Part shown: positions 51,136-58,882 of the stretch, one piece after another | How the letters are laid out: each line of letters opens with the position of its first letter | Position numbering within the stretch: position 1 is the first letter of the stretch | Assembly (NCBI GenBank): GCA_964610045.1 | Contig: CAZSUN010000001.1 | Span: forward strand, 62,001 to 126,000 | DNA from: JACCYX01 sp964610045 | GTDB taxonomy: Bacteria; Chloroflexota; Chloroflexia; Thermomicrobiales; UBA6265 | Reading direction: 5' to 3' | Length of the DNA: 64,000 nucleotides | Program-made: the position numbers and the translations under genes | The notes under the pieces: model-generated | The model's input: the letters and a program-made list of their open reading frames with translations, nothing else | The model's database searches: none | What the model was told of the DNA's origin: nothing

Positions 51136-51690
51136 ATGACAATCGATGAGCGTCGCGCCACCCAGGTGCAGAACGACACGCGCATCAATGTCGCCTCGTT
51201 GCTCCAGGAGCCCGTGGGTAGCACGCGCGAGTTGCTGGTGCATCTCGACAGATTGCCGCTCGATACGGACCTGGCTGCGTTCGATGTGCGGGCGTCCCTC
51301 GAGTTGACGCGCATCAAGGGGGCGATCCTCGTTGATGCGGATCTCGAAGCGGTGATTCCGCTGGAGTGCGTGACCTGTCTCGCTGAATATGAACAGGCGG
51401 TGGCGGAGTCGTTTTCGGAACCGTTCCGGCAGTTGGTCGATGTACGGACCGGCGCCAGTCTCGCGACCGACGAACGGGTCGACGAGCAGATCGACGACGA
51501 ACCGGCGTTCACCATCGACGAAAGTCACGAACTCGATTTGCGGGAGGCGTTCCGCCAGTGGTTCGTGCTGGCGATCCCGATGCAGCCGAGTTGCGGGCCG
51601 AACTGCCCGGGACCGGTTGAGATCGGCGACGGCGGTGACGCAATCGTCGATGAACGGTTTGCAAGCCTCGCGAGCCTGCTTGACGATTGA
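51136..51690 (+). CDS. DUF177/YceD-family protein
   Basis: A 184-residue protein with the DUF177 pattern: INVASLLQEPVGSTRELLVH, ASLELTRIKGAILVDADLEA, the CxxC VIPLECVTCLAEYEQAV, and a C-terminal CGPNCPG pair. YceD is almost always next to rpmF, as here, and is implicated in 23S rRNA or ribosomal protein accumulation. Start is ATG 51136 (ATG 51109 is a possible alternative). The four cysteines could bind zinc. Confidence 0.9.
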   Translation: MTIDERRATQVQNDTRINVASLLQEPVGSTRELLVHLDRLPLDTDLAAFDVRASLELTRIKGAILVDADLEAVIPLECVTCLAEYEQAVAESFSEPFRQLVDVRTGASLATDERVDEQIDDEPAFTIDESHELDLREAFRQWFVLAIPMQPSCGPNCPGPVEIGDGGDAIVDERFASLASLLDD

Positions 51691-51796
51691 CGCTGGAAGG
51701 CCAGGGCGTGGTTGCCTGGGGCCATGACGATGCGATTTGACGCCATCCGGAGGTGGAAACACCCGGCACGGCGAATCTATAGAGGAGAACGAGATC

Positions 51797-52000
51797 ATGG
51801 GCGCACTTCCGAAACAGCGGGTCAGCCGGGCCCACCAGGGCAATCGGCGCCGTCATCACTTCATCCCCGAGCTGCAACTCGTGACCTGCCCGCAGTGCGG
51901 TGGCAAGCGCCGCCCGCATCATGTGTGCCCGAATTGCGGTACCTACCGCAATCGCCAGGTCATTGAAATCGAGAGCACCCGCCGCGCTTCCGAATCCTGA
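51797..52000 (+). CDS. rpmF: 50S ribosomal protein L32
   Basis: A 67-residue L32 from ATG 51797 with AGAGGAGAA upstream. The N-terminal VSRAHQGNRRRHHF and the zinc pair CPQC ... CPNCGTYRNRQVI are typical of the four-cysteine (zinc-binding) L32 form. It lies 106 bases after DUF177 and before fabH, a common arrangement linking ribosome and fatty acid genes. Confidence 0.96.
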   Translation: MGALPKQRVSRAHQGNRRRHHFIPELQLVTCPQCGGKRRPHHVCPNCGTYRNRQVIEIESTRRASES

Positions 52001-52027
52001 TCGGGATTCGTGACAACCGGTGAAGGG

Positions 52028-52080
52028 AATCCCCCGCAGGTTCAGTTCCACCGACAGGGTGGGACAGCCTGCGGGGGATT
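52028..52080 (+). terminator. Long-stem hairpin after rpmF
   Basis: A perfect 13-bp stem (AATCCCCCGCAGG with CCTGCGGGGGATT) with a 27-base loop, starting 28 bases beyond the rpmF stop; GTCATGCC follows and there is no T-tract. It may attenuate transcription into fabH or protect the rpmF mRNA end. Confidence 0.55.
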
Positions 52081-52223
52081 GTCATGCCTGCGAGTTGCGT
52101 GGTGAAAACCCGCCGGCTCTGGCACACTGCACTATCGACACCAACGGGCAGGAGGTATGGCTGCGCCTTCGACCGCCCACGTACGCACCGCAATCCGTGC
52201 GCCATCAATGATGAGGACGTGGC

Positions 52224-53222
52224 ATGCCGTATGCAGCGGTAACCGGTTGGGGCAAGGCAACGCCCGAACGGGTGCTGACCAACCAGGATCTCGAACGGAT
52301 GGTCGAAACGAGTGACGACTGGATCGTCTCCCGGACCGGCATCCGTCAGCGCCACGTCGTCGGCAAGGATGACTCGACCACGTCACTGGCGACGGCAGCC
52401 GCCCGAGAGGCGCTTGCCAGGGCTGGGCGGCGGGCAGACGAGATCGACCTGATCGTGGTCGGTACCGCAACCCCGGACGATTTCCTGGTTTCGCAGGCCT
52501 GCCTGGTGCAGGCAGAGCTCGGTGGCTCGGGTGGCGCGTTCGATGTCGGGGCGGCTTGTGCGGGTTTCGTGACCGCGCTTTCGGTCGGCAGCCAGTTCGT
52601 CAACAGCGGCGTGTATCAGCGGGTGCTGGTGATCGGGGTGGATACGCTGACCCGGTATGTCGACTACACCGATCGCAGTACTTGCGTGCTGTTCGGTGAC
52701 GGCGCGGGCGCGGTTGTGATCGAGGCGACCGACGAACCGCGCGGCCTGCTCTCGACGGTGCTGGGAGCGGATGGCGCCGGTCACAAGCATCTCTACGTGC
52801 CGGGTTGGGGAGCGCTTGTTCCCGAATCAGCGGATTTGTTCCCGGAGTATCGTCCGTATCTTCAAATGAACGGCAAGGAAGTCTTCCGATTCGCGGTGCA
52901 GGCCATGGGCGATGCGGCCGTGGAGGCAGTCCGCAAAGTTGGACTGACATTCGAGGACATCGACCTGCTGATCCCGCACCAGGCGAACCTGCGGATTATC
53001 GACGCGGCAGCCAGGCGGCTGGAGCTTGCCCGCGAGAAGGTCTGGGTCAACCTCGACCGGTACGGGAATACCTCCGCAGCATCGGTGCCGATCGCGATTG
53101 CCGAGGCGGCGGACAGTGGCGTCCTCAAGGAAGGCATGAACATTGTGCTGGTCGCCTTCGGGGCCGGGTTGGCCTGGGCGGCTGGCGTGGTCAGGTGGGG
53201 TGTGGCTGGGGTCCAACCCTGA
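52224..53222 (+). CDS. fabH: 3-oxoacyl-ACP synthase III
   Basis: A 332-residue condensing enzyme that starts fatty acid synthesis by joining acyl-CoA to malonyl-ACP. The Cys-His-Asn triad is Cys112 (GAACAGFVTAL), His252 (IPHQANLRI) and Asn282 (RYGNTSAASVP). DDWIVSRTGIRQRHVV and LFGDGAGAVVIEATD are also standard. Branched or straight primer preference cannot be read. It heads fabH-fabG-accC with acpP downstream; plsX and fabD, common neighbours, are missing. Confidence 0.96.
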   Translation: MPYAAVTGWGKATPERVLTNQDLERMVETSDDWIVSRTGIRQRHVVGKDDSTTSLATAAAREALARAGRRADEIDLIVVGTATPDDFLVSQACLVQAELGGSGGAFDVGAACAGFVTALSVGSQFVNSGVYQRVLVIGVDTLTRYVDYTDRSTCVLFGDGAGAVVIEATDEPRGLLSTVLGADGAGHKHLYVPGWGALVPESADLFPEYRPYLQMNGKEVFRFAVQAMGDAAVEAVRKVGLTFEDIDLLIPHQANLRIIDAAARRLELAREKVWVNLDRYGNTSAASVPIAIAEAADSGVLKEGMNIVLVAFGAGLAWAAGVVRWGVAGVQP

Positions 53223-53267
53223 CGGCGCGAGGCCGGACCATGACGACGGGGTCAGAAAGGACAGGAC

Positions 53268-54020
53268 ATGACTGAATCGACCGATCGCAGGATTGCCGTG
53301 GTTACCGGCGGAACGCGCGGAATCGGCCTGGCGATTTCGCAGCGCCTGGCGCGCGACGGCTGGGATCTGCTGGTGACGTACAACCGTGACGCAGATGCCG
53401 CGGCGGCAAGCCAGGCCGCACTCCAGGAATTCGGCGGACGTGTGGAAGTGATCTCCGCCGATGTCTCCACCGCGGATGGCGCCGGCGCGACGATCGAAGG
53501 CGCCGTGACCCAGTTCGGCAGGATCGATGCCCTCGTCAACAATGCCGGCATCACCCGTGATGGTCTGGTGCTCAGGATGTCCGAGAGTGACTGGGACGCC
53601 GTGCTCGATACGAACCTCAAGGGTGCGTTCCTCGCCAGCAAGGCAGCGTTCCGGCCGATGATGCGCCAGCGGTCTGGCCGGATCGTCAACCTCACCTCGG
53701 TGATCGGCCAGGTGGGCAATGCCGGCCAGGCGAACTACGCTGCGGCGAAGGCGGGTCTGATCGGTCTGACCAAATCGCTGGCCAAGGAGTTCGGCTCCCG
53801 GGGGATCACGGTCAATGCGGTCGCGCCAGGGTTTATCGAAACGCGGTTGACCGATGTCCTCAAGGATGACGCGAAAACGCAACTGTTGGCCCAAACGCCG
53901 CTCGGGCGATTTGGCTCGGTCGACGATGTCGCGGGCGCCGTTGCGTTCCTGGTTTCGCCAGACGCGTCGTTCATTACCGGACACGTCCTGACGGTGGATG
54001 GCGGATTGTTCATGGCCTGA
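53268..54020 (+). CDS. fabG: 3-oxoacyl-ACP reductase
   Basis: A 250-residue short-chain dehydrogenase, NADPH-dependent by family. Gly-rich TGGTRGIG (13-20), NNAG (91-94) and the catalytic set Ser144, Tyr157 and Lys161 (NLTSVIGQ, YAAAK) are present. The C-terminus (SFITGHVLTVDGGLFMA) is the usual FabG ending. It is 45 bases after fabH, with AAAGGACAGG as ribosome site, so co-transcription is likely. Confidence 0.95.
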   Translation: MTESTDRRIAVVTGGTRGIGLAISQRLARDGWDLLVTYNRDADAAAASQAALQEFGGRVEVISADVSTADGAGATIEGAVTQFGRIDALVNNAGITRDGLVLRMSESDWDAVLDTNLKGAFLASKAAFRPMMRQRSGRIVNLTSVIGQVGNAGQANYAAAKAGLIGLTKSLAKEFGSRGITVNAVAPGFIETRLTDVLKDDAKTQLLAQTPLGRFGSVDDVAGAVAFLVSPDASFITGHVLTVDGGLFMA

Positions 54021-54121
54021 TCGCGGGCCGGTGCCGTCCGGGCCAACCGGTGGGGACGACGAGGTGGGCGCGACACGGGTACCATAGGCGTCATGTGGAT
54101 GGTCGCCTGCTGGAGGCATGG

Positions 54122-55492
54122 GTGTTTCGCAAGGTCCTGATTGCCAATCGAGGTGAAATCGCGCTGCGCATCCTGCGAGCTTGCCGGGATCTGGATATCC
54201 CGGCGGTCGTCGCCTACAGCGACATCGATCGCGAGTCTCTCGCGGTGCGGCTGGCCGATGAAGCAGTGTGCATCGGTCCAGCACCGGCGGCGCGCTCGTA
54301 CAACAACATTCCGGCTGTGATCAGCGCGGCCCTGGTTACTGGCTGCGATGCGTTGCACCCAGGGTACGGATTCCTGGCTGAGAATTCCTTCCTCGCCGAA
54401 ATCTGCCAGCAGGTGGGCATTACCTTCATCGGTCCATCGGCGGGCGTCATCGAGAGCATGGGCAACAAGGCGGAAGCCCGGCGGGTGATGCGGGAAGCTG
54501 GCGTGCCGATGTTGCCGGGCACGCAGGGCACGGTGAACTCGCTGGCAGAGGCACGGTCATTCGCCCGGGAGATCGGATTTCCCGTGGTGATCAAGGCGGT
54601 GGCCGGTGGCGGTGGCCGCGGCATGCGGGTGGCGATGAACGAGCCGGAGCTCGTACGTGGCTATCCGATGGCACAGGCGGAAGCCGAGGCGGCGTTTGGC
54701 AACGGCGCGGTGTATATGGAGCGTTTCCTGCTGCAACCGCGGCACGTCGAAGTGCAGGTGCTGGGCGATAACCACGGGAATGTCGTGGCGGTCGGCGAGC
54801 GCGACTGCTCGTTGCAGCGGCGTCACCAGAAAGTTGTGGAAGAAGCACCAGCGCCGAACCTGTCGAAGAAAGTGCGCGACAACCTCCTGAAGACGGCGGT
54901 CAAGGGATCGAAGGCGGCGGGGTATACCAGTGCCGGCACGCTCGAATTCCTCCTCGATGCCGAGGGCAGGTTCTATTTCATGGAGATGAACACGCGGATC
55001 CAGGTCGAGCATCCGATTACGGAGGAAACGGCGAAGATCGATCTGGTCGCCTGGCAAATCCGGGTTGCGGCTGGGGAGCGGATCACGTTCCGGGAGGATG
55101 ACCTGCGACCGCAGGGGCATTCGATCGAGTGCCGGATCACGGCGGAAGACGCGAGGAACGACTTCACGCCATCGGTCGGAACCGTCGAGACCTATGTCGC
55201 GCCAGGAGGGCCGGGGGTGCGGGTCGATTCGCACCTGTTCAGCGGCTATTCGGTGCCGCCGAACTACGATTCACTGCTCGCCAAGATCATTGCATGGGGC
55301 AAGGACCGGAACGAGGCGGTTTCCCGGCTGGAACGGGCCTTGCAGGAAACCATCATCACGGGGGTGACGAACACCATCCCGTTTCACCGGCACATTCTGG
55401 CAGACGAAGCGTTTCGCCGGGGAGAGGTCCACACCGGATTCATTCCGGAGTTCTTCGAACGCTCCGGGCATCTTCTCCAGGCCGACGAATAG
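54122..55492 (+). CDS. accC: Acetyl-CoA carboxylase biotin carboxylase subunit
   Basis: A 456-residue ATP-grasp enzyme that carboxylates biotin on BCCP. The start is GTG 54122 behind GGAGG. Motifs: FRKVLIANRGEIALRILRAC, ALHPGYGFLAENS, KAVAGGGGRGMRV (162-169 Gly-rich loop), HVEVQVLGDNHGNVV, EMNTRIQVEHPITEE and SIECRITAEDARNDFTPSVG. No accB or accD/accA genes are adjacent. It could serve acetyl-CoA or another acyl-CoA carboxylase; the fab context favours fatty acid synthesis. Confidence 0.95.
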   Translation: MFRKVLIANRGEIALRILRACRDLDIPAVVAYSDIDRESLAVRLADEAVCIGPAPAARSYNNIPAVISAALVTGCDALHPGYGFLAENSFLAEICQQVGITFIGPSAGVIESMGNKAEARRVMREAGVPMLPGTQGTVNSLAEARSFAREIGFPVVIKAVAGGGGRGMRVAMNEPELVRGYPMAQAEAEAAFGNGAVYMERFLLQPRHVEVQVLGDNHGNVVAVGERDCSLQRRHQKVVEEAPAPNLSKKVRDNLLKTAVKGSKAAGYTSAGTLEFLLDAEGRFYFMEMNTRIQVEHPITEETAKIDLVAWQIRVAAGERITFREDDLRPQGHSIECRITAEDARNDFTPSVGTVETYVAPGGPGVRVDSHLFSGYSVPPNYDSLLAKIIAWGKDRNEAVSRLERALQETIITGVTNTIPFHRHILADEAFRRGEVHTGFIPEFFERSGHLLQADE

Positions 55493-55519
55493 TTCGTGAA
55501 CCACGCTGGAGGTGACCCG

Positions 55520-55945
55520 ATGAGCAGCGCGCTCCGCGGCGAACGGCCAGAAGGCCATGCCGCCGCCGATGTGGACCTCGATGGCCGGGATGGCGCCGCA
55601 AGGTTGCACGGGACGGTGCGGATCGCACCGGCAGTGCTGATCGAGCTCATCGATCTGACGCTGGCGGAAATCGACGGTTTCGCCGGACTTCGGAACCACG
55701 ACACGGATCCTGATCCTGGCGAAACCGGCCGCCGGTTCTCCAATGGCAGGATCGCCGTGACCGTCGACGGTGATCGAATCGCCGTGGCGGTTGGCTGTGC
55801 CATCGTGCGCGGCACCAAGGTGGCGGAATTCAGCCAATCAGTGCAGCAGGCGATCGGGTTCGCGGTTGGAAACATGCTCAACATGACCGTGAAATCGGTC
55901 GATCTCATCATCCAGGATGTCTCCCCTGTCCGGGGATCATCCTGA
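55520..55945 (+). CDS. Asp23/Gls24 family protein
   Basis: A 141-residue protein from ATG 55520 with GGAGGTGA upstream. Gls24-like features are LHGTVRIAPAVLIELIDLTL followed by AEIDGFAGL, ITVxVDGD-type strand (GRIAVTVDGDRIAVAVG) and the C-terminal helix VQQAIGFAVGNMLNMTVKSV. In Firmicutes relatives are alkaline-shock or envelope-associated proteins, and a copy between accC and nusB is a recurrent arrangement. The exact role is unknown. Confidence 0.85.
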   Translation: MSSALRGERPEGHAAADVDLDGRDGAARLHGTVRIAPAVLIELIDLTLAEIDGFAGLRNHDTDPDPGETGRRFSNGRIAVTVDGDRIAVAVGCAIVRGTKVAEFSQSVQQAIGFAVGNMLNMTVKSVDLIIQDVSPVRGSS

Positions 55946-55972
55946 ACGCCCAGACAAGGACCACATTTCCAC

Positions 55973-57010
55973 ATGACGGAACCAGAACAGCGCCAGTCGC
56001 CAGCCAGTGGCAAGGGCGGGCAGCACGCCCGGAGGGGACGCAGGAAGCCTGGCCAGCAGCGAAACGGACAGCCCGGTGCGCCATCGCGGAGGGCGCAGTC
56101 GATCCAGCAGGCGCGGGTCCTGGCGATGCAGGTCCTGTTCGAGGACGATCTGACCGACCACCGGCTCGACGACATCCTTCAGCACCTCGGCGAGCAACAG
56201 CGCGGTGAGTTGACCGAGGCCTACGCGCACGTCCGGACGCGGGCGAACGGCATCATTGAAACCATCGACTACCTGGCCAGGAATGCGGACCCGGACGGGA
56301 GCGACGCGGTGGTTGCGCAATTCATCAGCGCCTCGGACAAGGCGATCGCCAGCCTGTCGGAGCCCGAGCAGGCCGATGAAGGGGAGCGAGCGGACTATGT
56401 GCCTCCCGTGCAACTTCGTGCGGAGGAGATCACCCTTCCCGTCCTGACGCGCTATCGTGATGCCGTCGCCAGCGAGGTCAGGGAGGGGCGCTCCGAAGTC
56501 AGCGAAGAGGATGAGGCGCGTGAGGCTGCCGCCTTTACCGCGCGACTTGCAGCCCTTCGAGGGGAGATCGCACCGGATCCTGGCGAGCCCGACGGTAGTG
56601 GCCTCGACTCGTTGGCGACCCTGCGGCACGAAGCCGCGCATACGGTGTCGTCAACGCTGTCCAACCACGAGCGCGCATCCAGGGCGACCATGATGGAAAT
56701 GGTCCAGCGAACCGGCACCCTGGCCCGCGGCGTGGTCGCGCACCGCTCGACCATCGACGCGGCAATTGAGGTCGCGGCGCCCGCGTTCCCGATCGGGCAG
56801 ATCGCATCCATCGATCGAAGCGTACTGCGCGTGGCGGTCTACGAGTTGTTTCACGAACCCGATGTGCCGTACAAGGTGGTGGTGAACGAGGCCGTCGAGA
56901 TCGCGAAGCGGTACGGTGGGCCGAGTTCCGGCAAGTTCGTCAATGGCGTGTTACGGACGATTGCCAATGGATTGCCGGCATCGAGAACCCGCGTGCCCAC
57001 GAAGCAGTGA
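55973..57010 (+). CDS. nusB: Enlarged NusB transcription antitermination factor
   Basis: A 345-residue protein, more than twice the usual NusB length (~140-150). A basic Arg/Gly/Gln-rich leader (1-44) precedes the first NusB helices (ARVLAMQVLFEDDLTDHRLD, about 47-72). A roughly 165-residue, mostly acidic and helical insert follows. The C-terminal NusB half (GTLARGVVAHRSTIDAAIEV, IDRSVLRVAVYELF, VVVNEAVEIAKRYGGPSSGK, NGVLRTI) is well conserved. NusB with S10 binds boxA RNA during rRNA transcription. The frame is continuous, so this is not an obvious assembly frameshift. It is 28 bases after the Asp23 gene. Confidence 0.92.
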   Translation: MTEPEQRQSPASGKGGQHARRGRRKPGQQRNGQPGAPSRRAQSIQQARVLAMQVLFEDDLTDHRLDDILQHLGEQQRGELTEAYAHVRTRANGIIETIDYLARNADPDGSDAVVAQFISASDKAIASLSEPEQADEGERADYVPPVQLRAEEITLPVLTRYRDAVASEVREGRSEVSEEDEAREAAAFTARLAALRGEIAPDPGEPDGSGLDSLATLRHEAAHTVSSTLSNHERASRATMMEMVQRTGTLARGVVAHRSTIDAAIEVAAPAFPIGQIASIDRSVLRVAVYELFHEPDVPYKVVVNEAVEIAKRYGGPSSGKFVNGVLRTIANGLPASRTRVPTKQ

Positions 57011-57273
57011 GGAGGCGACTGGTCCATGCGGCCCCAATCACCTTCCGGTGACCGTAATTCCCTACGAAACCGGCCGTGCCTCGTGTAGAATCGCTCCGGA
57101 ATGCCCAGTTCATGGCGAGCTGGCGTCCCGGAGAATTCCCGGGGCGATATCCGAGGCAGGAACGTGCACCATCAGATGTGCCGGTCGGGTGACTGGCACA
57201 CCATCGCTGGCGGGCAGGGAGCCATCAGGCCGGAGACCGCCTGGCGATGACAATCCCGGAGGAGGGGTATCAC

Positions 57274-57513
57274 TTGGCAAGTACGCTGGAGCGAGTGCAG
57301 GCGATCGTGGTCGAGCGGCTGGCTGTAGACGGCGAGCAGGTCGTCGAGTCGGCCGAGTTCATTGGCGACCTGGGTGCGGACTCGCTCGACCTCGTCGAGG
57401 TCATCATGGCGATGGAGCAGGAGTTCGACCTCGAGATCAAGGATGAGGACGCCGAGACCATTCGCACGGTTGGCGATGCGGTAAAATACATTGACGAGCA
57501 TAGCCAGTCCTGA
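57274..57513 (+). CDS. acpP: Acyl carrier protein
   Basis: A 79-residue ACP if started at TTG 57274, which has GGAGGAGGGG at proper distance; the in-frame ATG 57247 would add nine residues. The phosphopantetheine serine is in GDLGADSLDLVEV, and EFDLEIKDEDAETIRTVGDA forms the recognition helices. It carries growing acyl chains for FabH and FabG encoded upstream. TAGAAT at 57086-57091 is a possible -10 for a separate promoter. A terminator follows. Confidence 0.95.
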   Translation: MASTLERVQAIVVERLAVDGEQVVESAEFIGDLGADSLDLVEVIMAMEQEFDLEIKDEDAETIRTVGDAVKYIDEHSQS

Positions 57514-57546
57514 CGCTTGCGTCCTGACCTGGCAGAAATGCCTTGC

Positions 57547-57582
57547 GAAAGCAGCCCGGCATGAACATGCTCGGCTGCTTTC
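57547..57582. terminator. Intrinsic terminator after acpP
   Basis: A 10-bp stem GAAAGCAGCC with GGCTGCTTTC, extended by an inner GCATG AA CATGC hairpin. It starts 34 bases after the acpP stop. The A- and T-rich feet would work on either strand. Confidence 0.75.
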
Positions 57583-57735
57583 TGCGACCCGCCCACCGAT
57601 TTGGGCAGCCGGCGAACCGTGTATCCATTCTGGTCGCCAGGTTGGTCGCCAATGAGTCCAGGCGTCCGTAACGGGGTGCCTGCGTAACCGGTCACCGGGC
57701 AGGCATCCCGGTGCCAGAATGGAGCCCCCACCATC

Positions 57736-58566
57736 ATGGCTCGCACGATCAAGGTTCCCGCCTGGAAATTCAAGATTCCGCGTCTGCCGCAGGTTGATCC
57801 GGAGGTTCCCGACGTCTTCGAGGAGATGACGCTCCAGGAACACCTGATCGAACTGCGCGACCGGATCATGAAGGTCTGTATAGGGATCGGTCTCGCCTTC
57901 GTCATCGGCGCGATCTTCTCCAAGTCGCTCCTGAACCAGATGATGCTGAATGCAAATCTGGAAGGCACGGGGTTCGACATCCGGAGCCCAACCGATCCCC
58001 TGACCCTGTTCTTCAAGGTCGCGCTGTACATCGCGATCGCAATTACGATGCCCCTCATCGTGTACCAGATCGTGGCGTTCCTTGCACCGGGGTTGACCAG
58101 GCGCGAGAAGCGCGTCCTGTATGGCTCTCTCCCGTTCGTTTCGATCCTGTTCATTTCCGGCGCGGCCTACGGGTATTTCATTGCCGCTCCCAGGGCGTTG
58201 TGGTTCCTGTCCGGTTTCCTCTCCGGCATCTTCTCCTGGACACCGGATGGCGCGGAAATCCTGAGCTTCTTCCTTGCCTTGATGATCGGGCTCGGGCTCG
58301 CGTTCCAGTTGCCCGTGATCATGTTCATCCTTGCAAAGATCGGCATTGTCTCGCCGAAAAAGATGCGCGAATGGCGGCGATATGCCTATCTCATGCTGAC
58401 CGTGGTGGCTGCCGTCATCACCCCCAGTACCGACCCCATTAACATGGCGATCGTGGCGATCCCGCTCGTGATCCTGTATGAGGGTGGCGTGCTGATTTCC
58501 GCCATCTTCGCCAAGACCGGATTCAGGACGGTGACCGTGGAGACAGAAACGGCCGCCGACGTCTAG
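57736..58566 (+). CDS. tatC: Sec-independent protein translocase TatC
   Basis: A 276-residue membrane protein with six hydrophobic segments. Diagnostic parts: EEMTLQEHLIELRDRI before helix 1, SPTDPLTLFFKVALYIAIAI, FLAPGLTRREKRVLYG and AAVITPSTDPINMAIVAIPL. TatC recognises twin-arginine signals, and three binding proteins encoded in this window carry RR leaders. tatA/tatB are not seen in the window. A 35-residue N-terminal extension rich in Pro/Lys precedes the family core. Confidence 0.96.
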   Translation: MARTIKVPAWKFKIPRLPQVDPEVPDVFEEMTLQEHLIELRDRIMKVCIGIGLAFVIGAIFSKSLLNQMMLNANLEGTGFDIRSPTDPLTLFFKVALYIAIAITMPLIVYQIVAFLAPGLTRREKRVLYGSLPFVSILFISGAAYGYFIAAPRALWFLSGFLSGIFSWTPDGAEILSFFLALMIGLGLAFQLPVIMFILAKIGIVSPKKMREWRRYAYLMLTVVAAVITPSTDPINMAIVAIPLVILYEGGVLISAIFAKTGFRTVTVETETAADV

Positions 58567-58703
58567 GCGGAGGCCAGTCCGGCGTTGAGCATGCAGTAAT
58601 CGCCGTCGCGCACGAGTGTGGAGATCGGGTCGGGCCCTGAGTTGACATCGGCAGACACCTCGCTGTCAGTCACGTCCGATCAGTCCCGTTGCGCGTGCGT
58701 AGT

Positions 58704-58847
58704 GGTAGGGAAAGCCTTCCGAGCCGTCAGGCGAGGTCATGGACTTCCGAATGGCTGATACAGGAAGGCCGATATCCGGCACGGAAGATTCCTCGCACGC
58801 GATCGGAATGACAATCACGGGTGTTCGCCGGCCAAGCCTTCCCTACC
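58704..58847. repeat. Intergenic element with GGTAGGGAA inverted ends
   Basis: GGTAGGGAAAGCCTT (58704-58718) and AAGCCTTCCCTACC (58834-58847) form an imperfect terminal inverted repeat around 115 bases. Inside is a second copy (58787-58812) of the short repeat at 8261-8284. The element occupies most of the 316-base gap (58567-58882) between the convergent tatC and rqcH genes. No coding potential is visible. Confidence 0.6.
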
Positions 58848-58882
58848 GTGGGCCACCGGGTCACGACGTGCGGCTCCGCATG

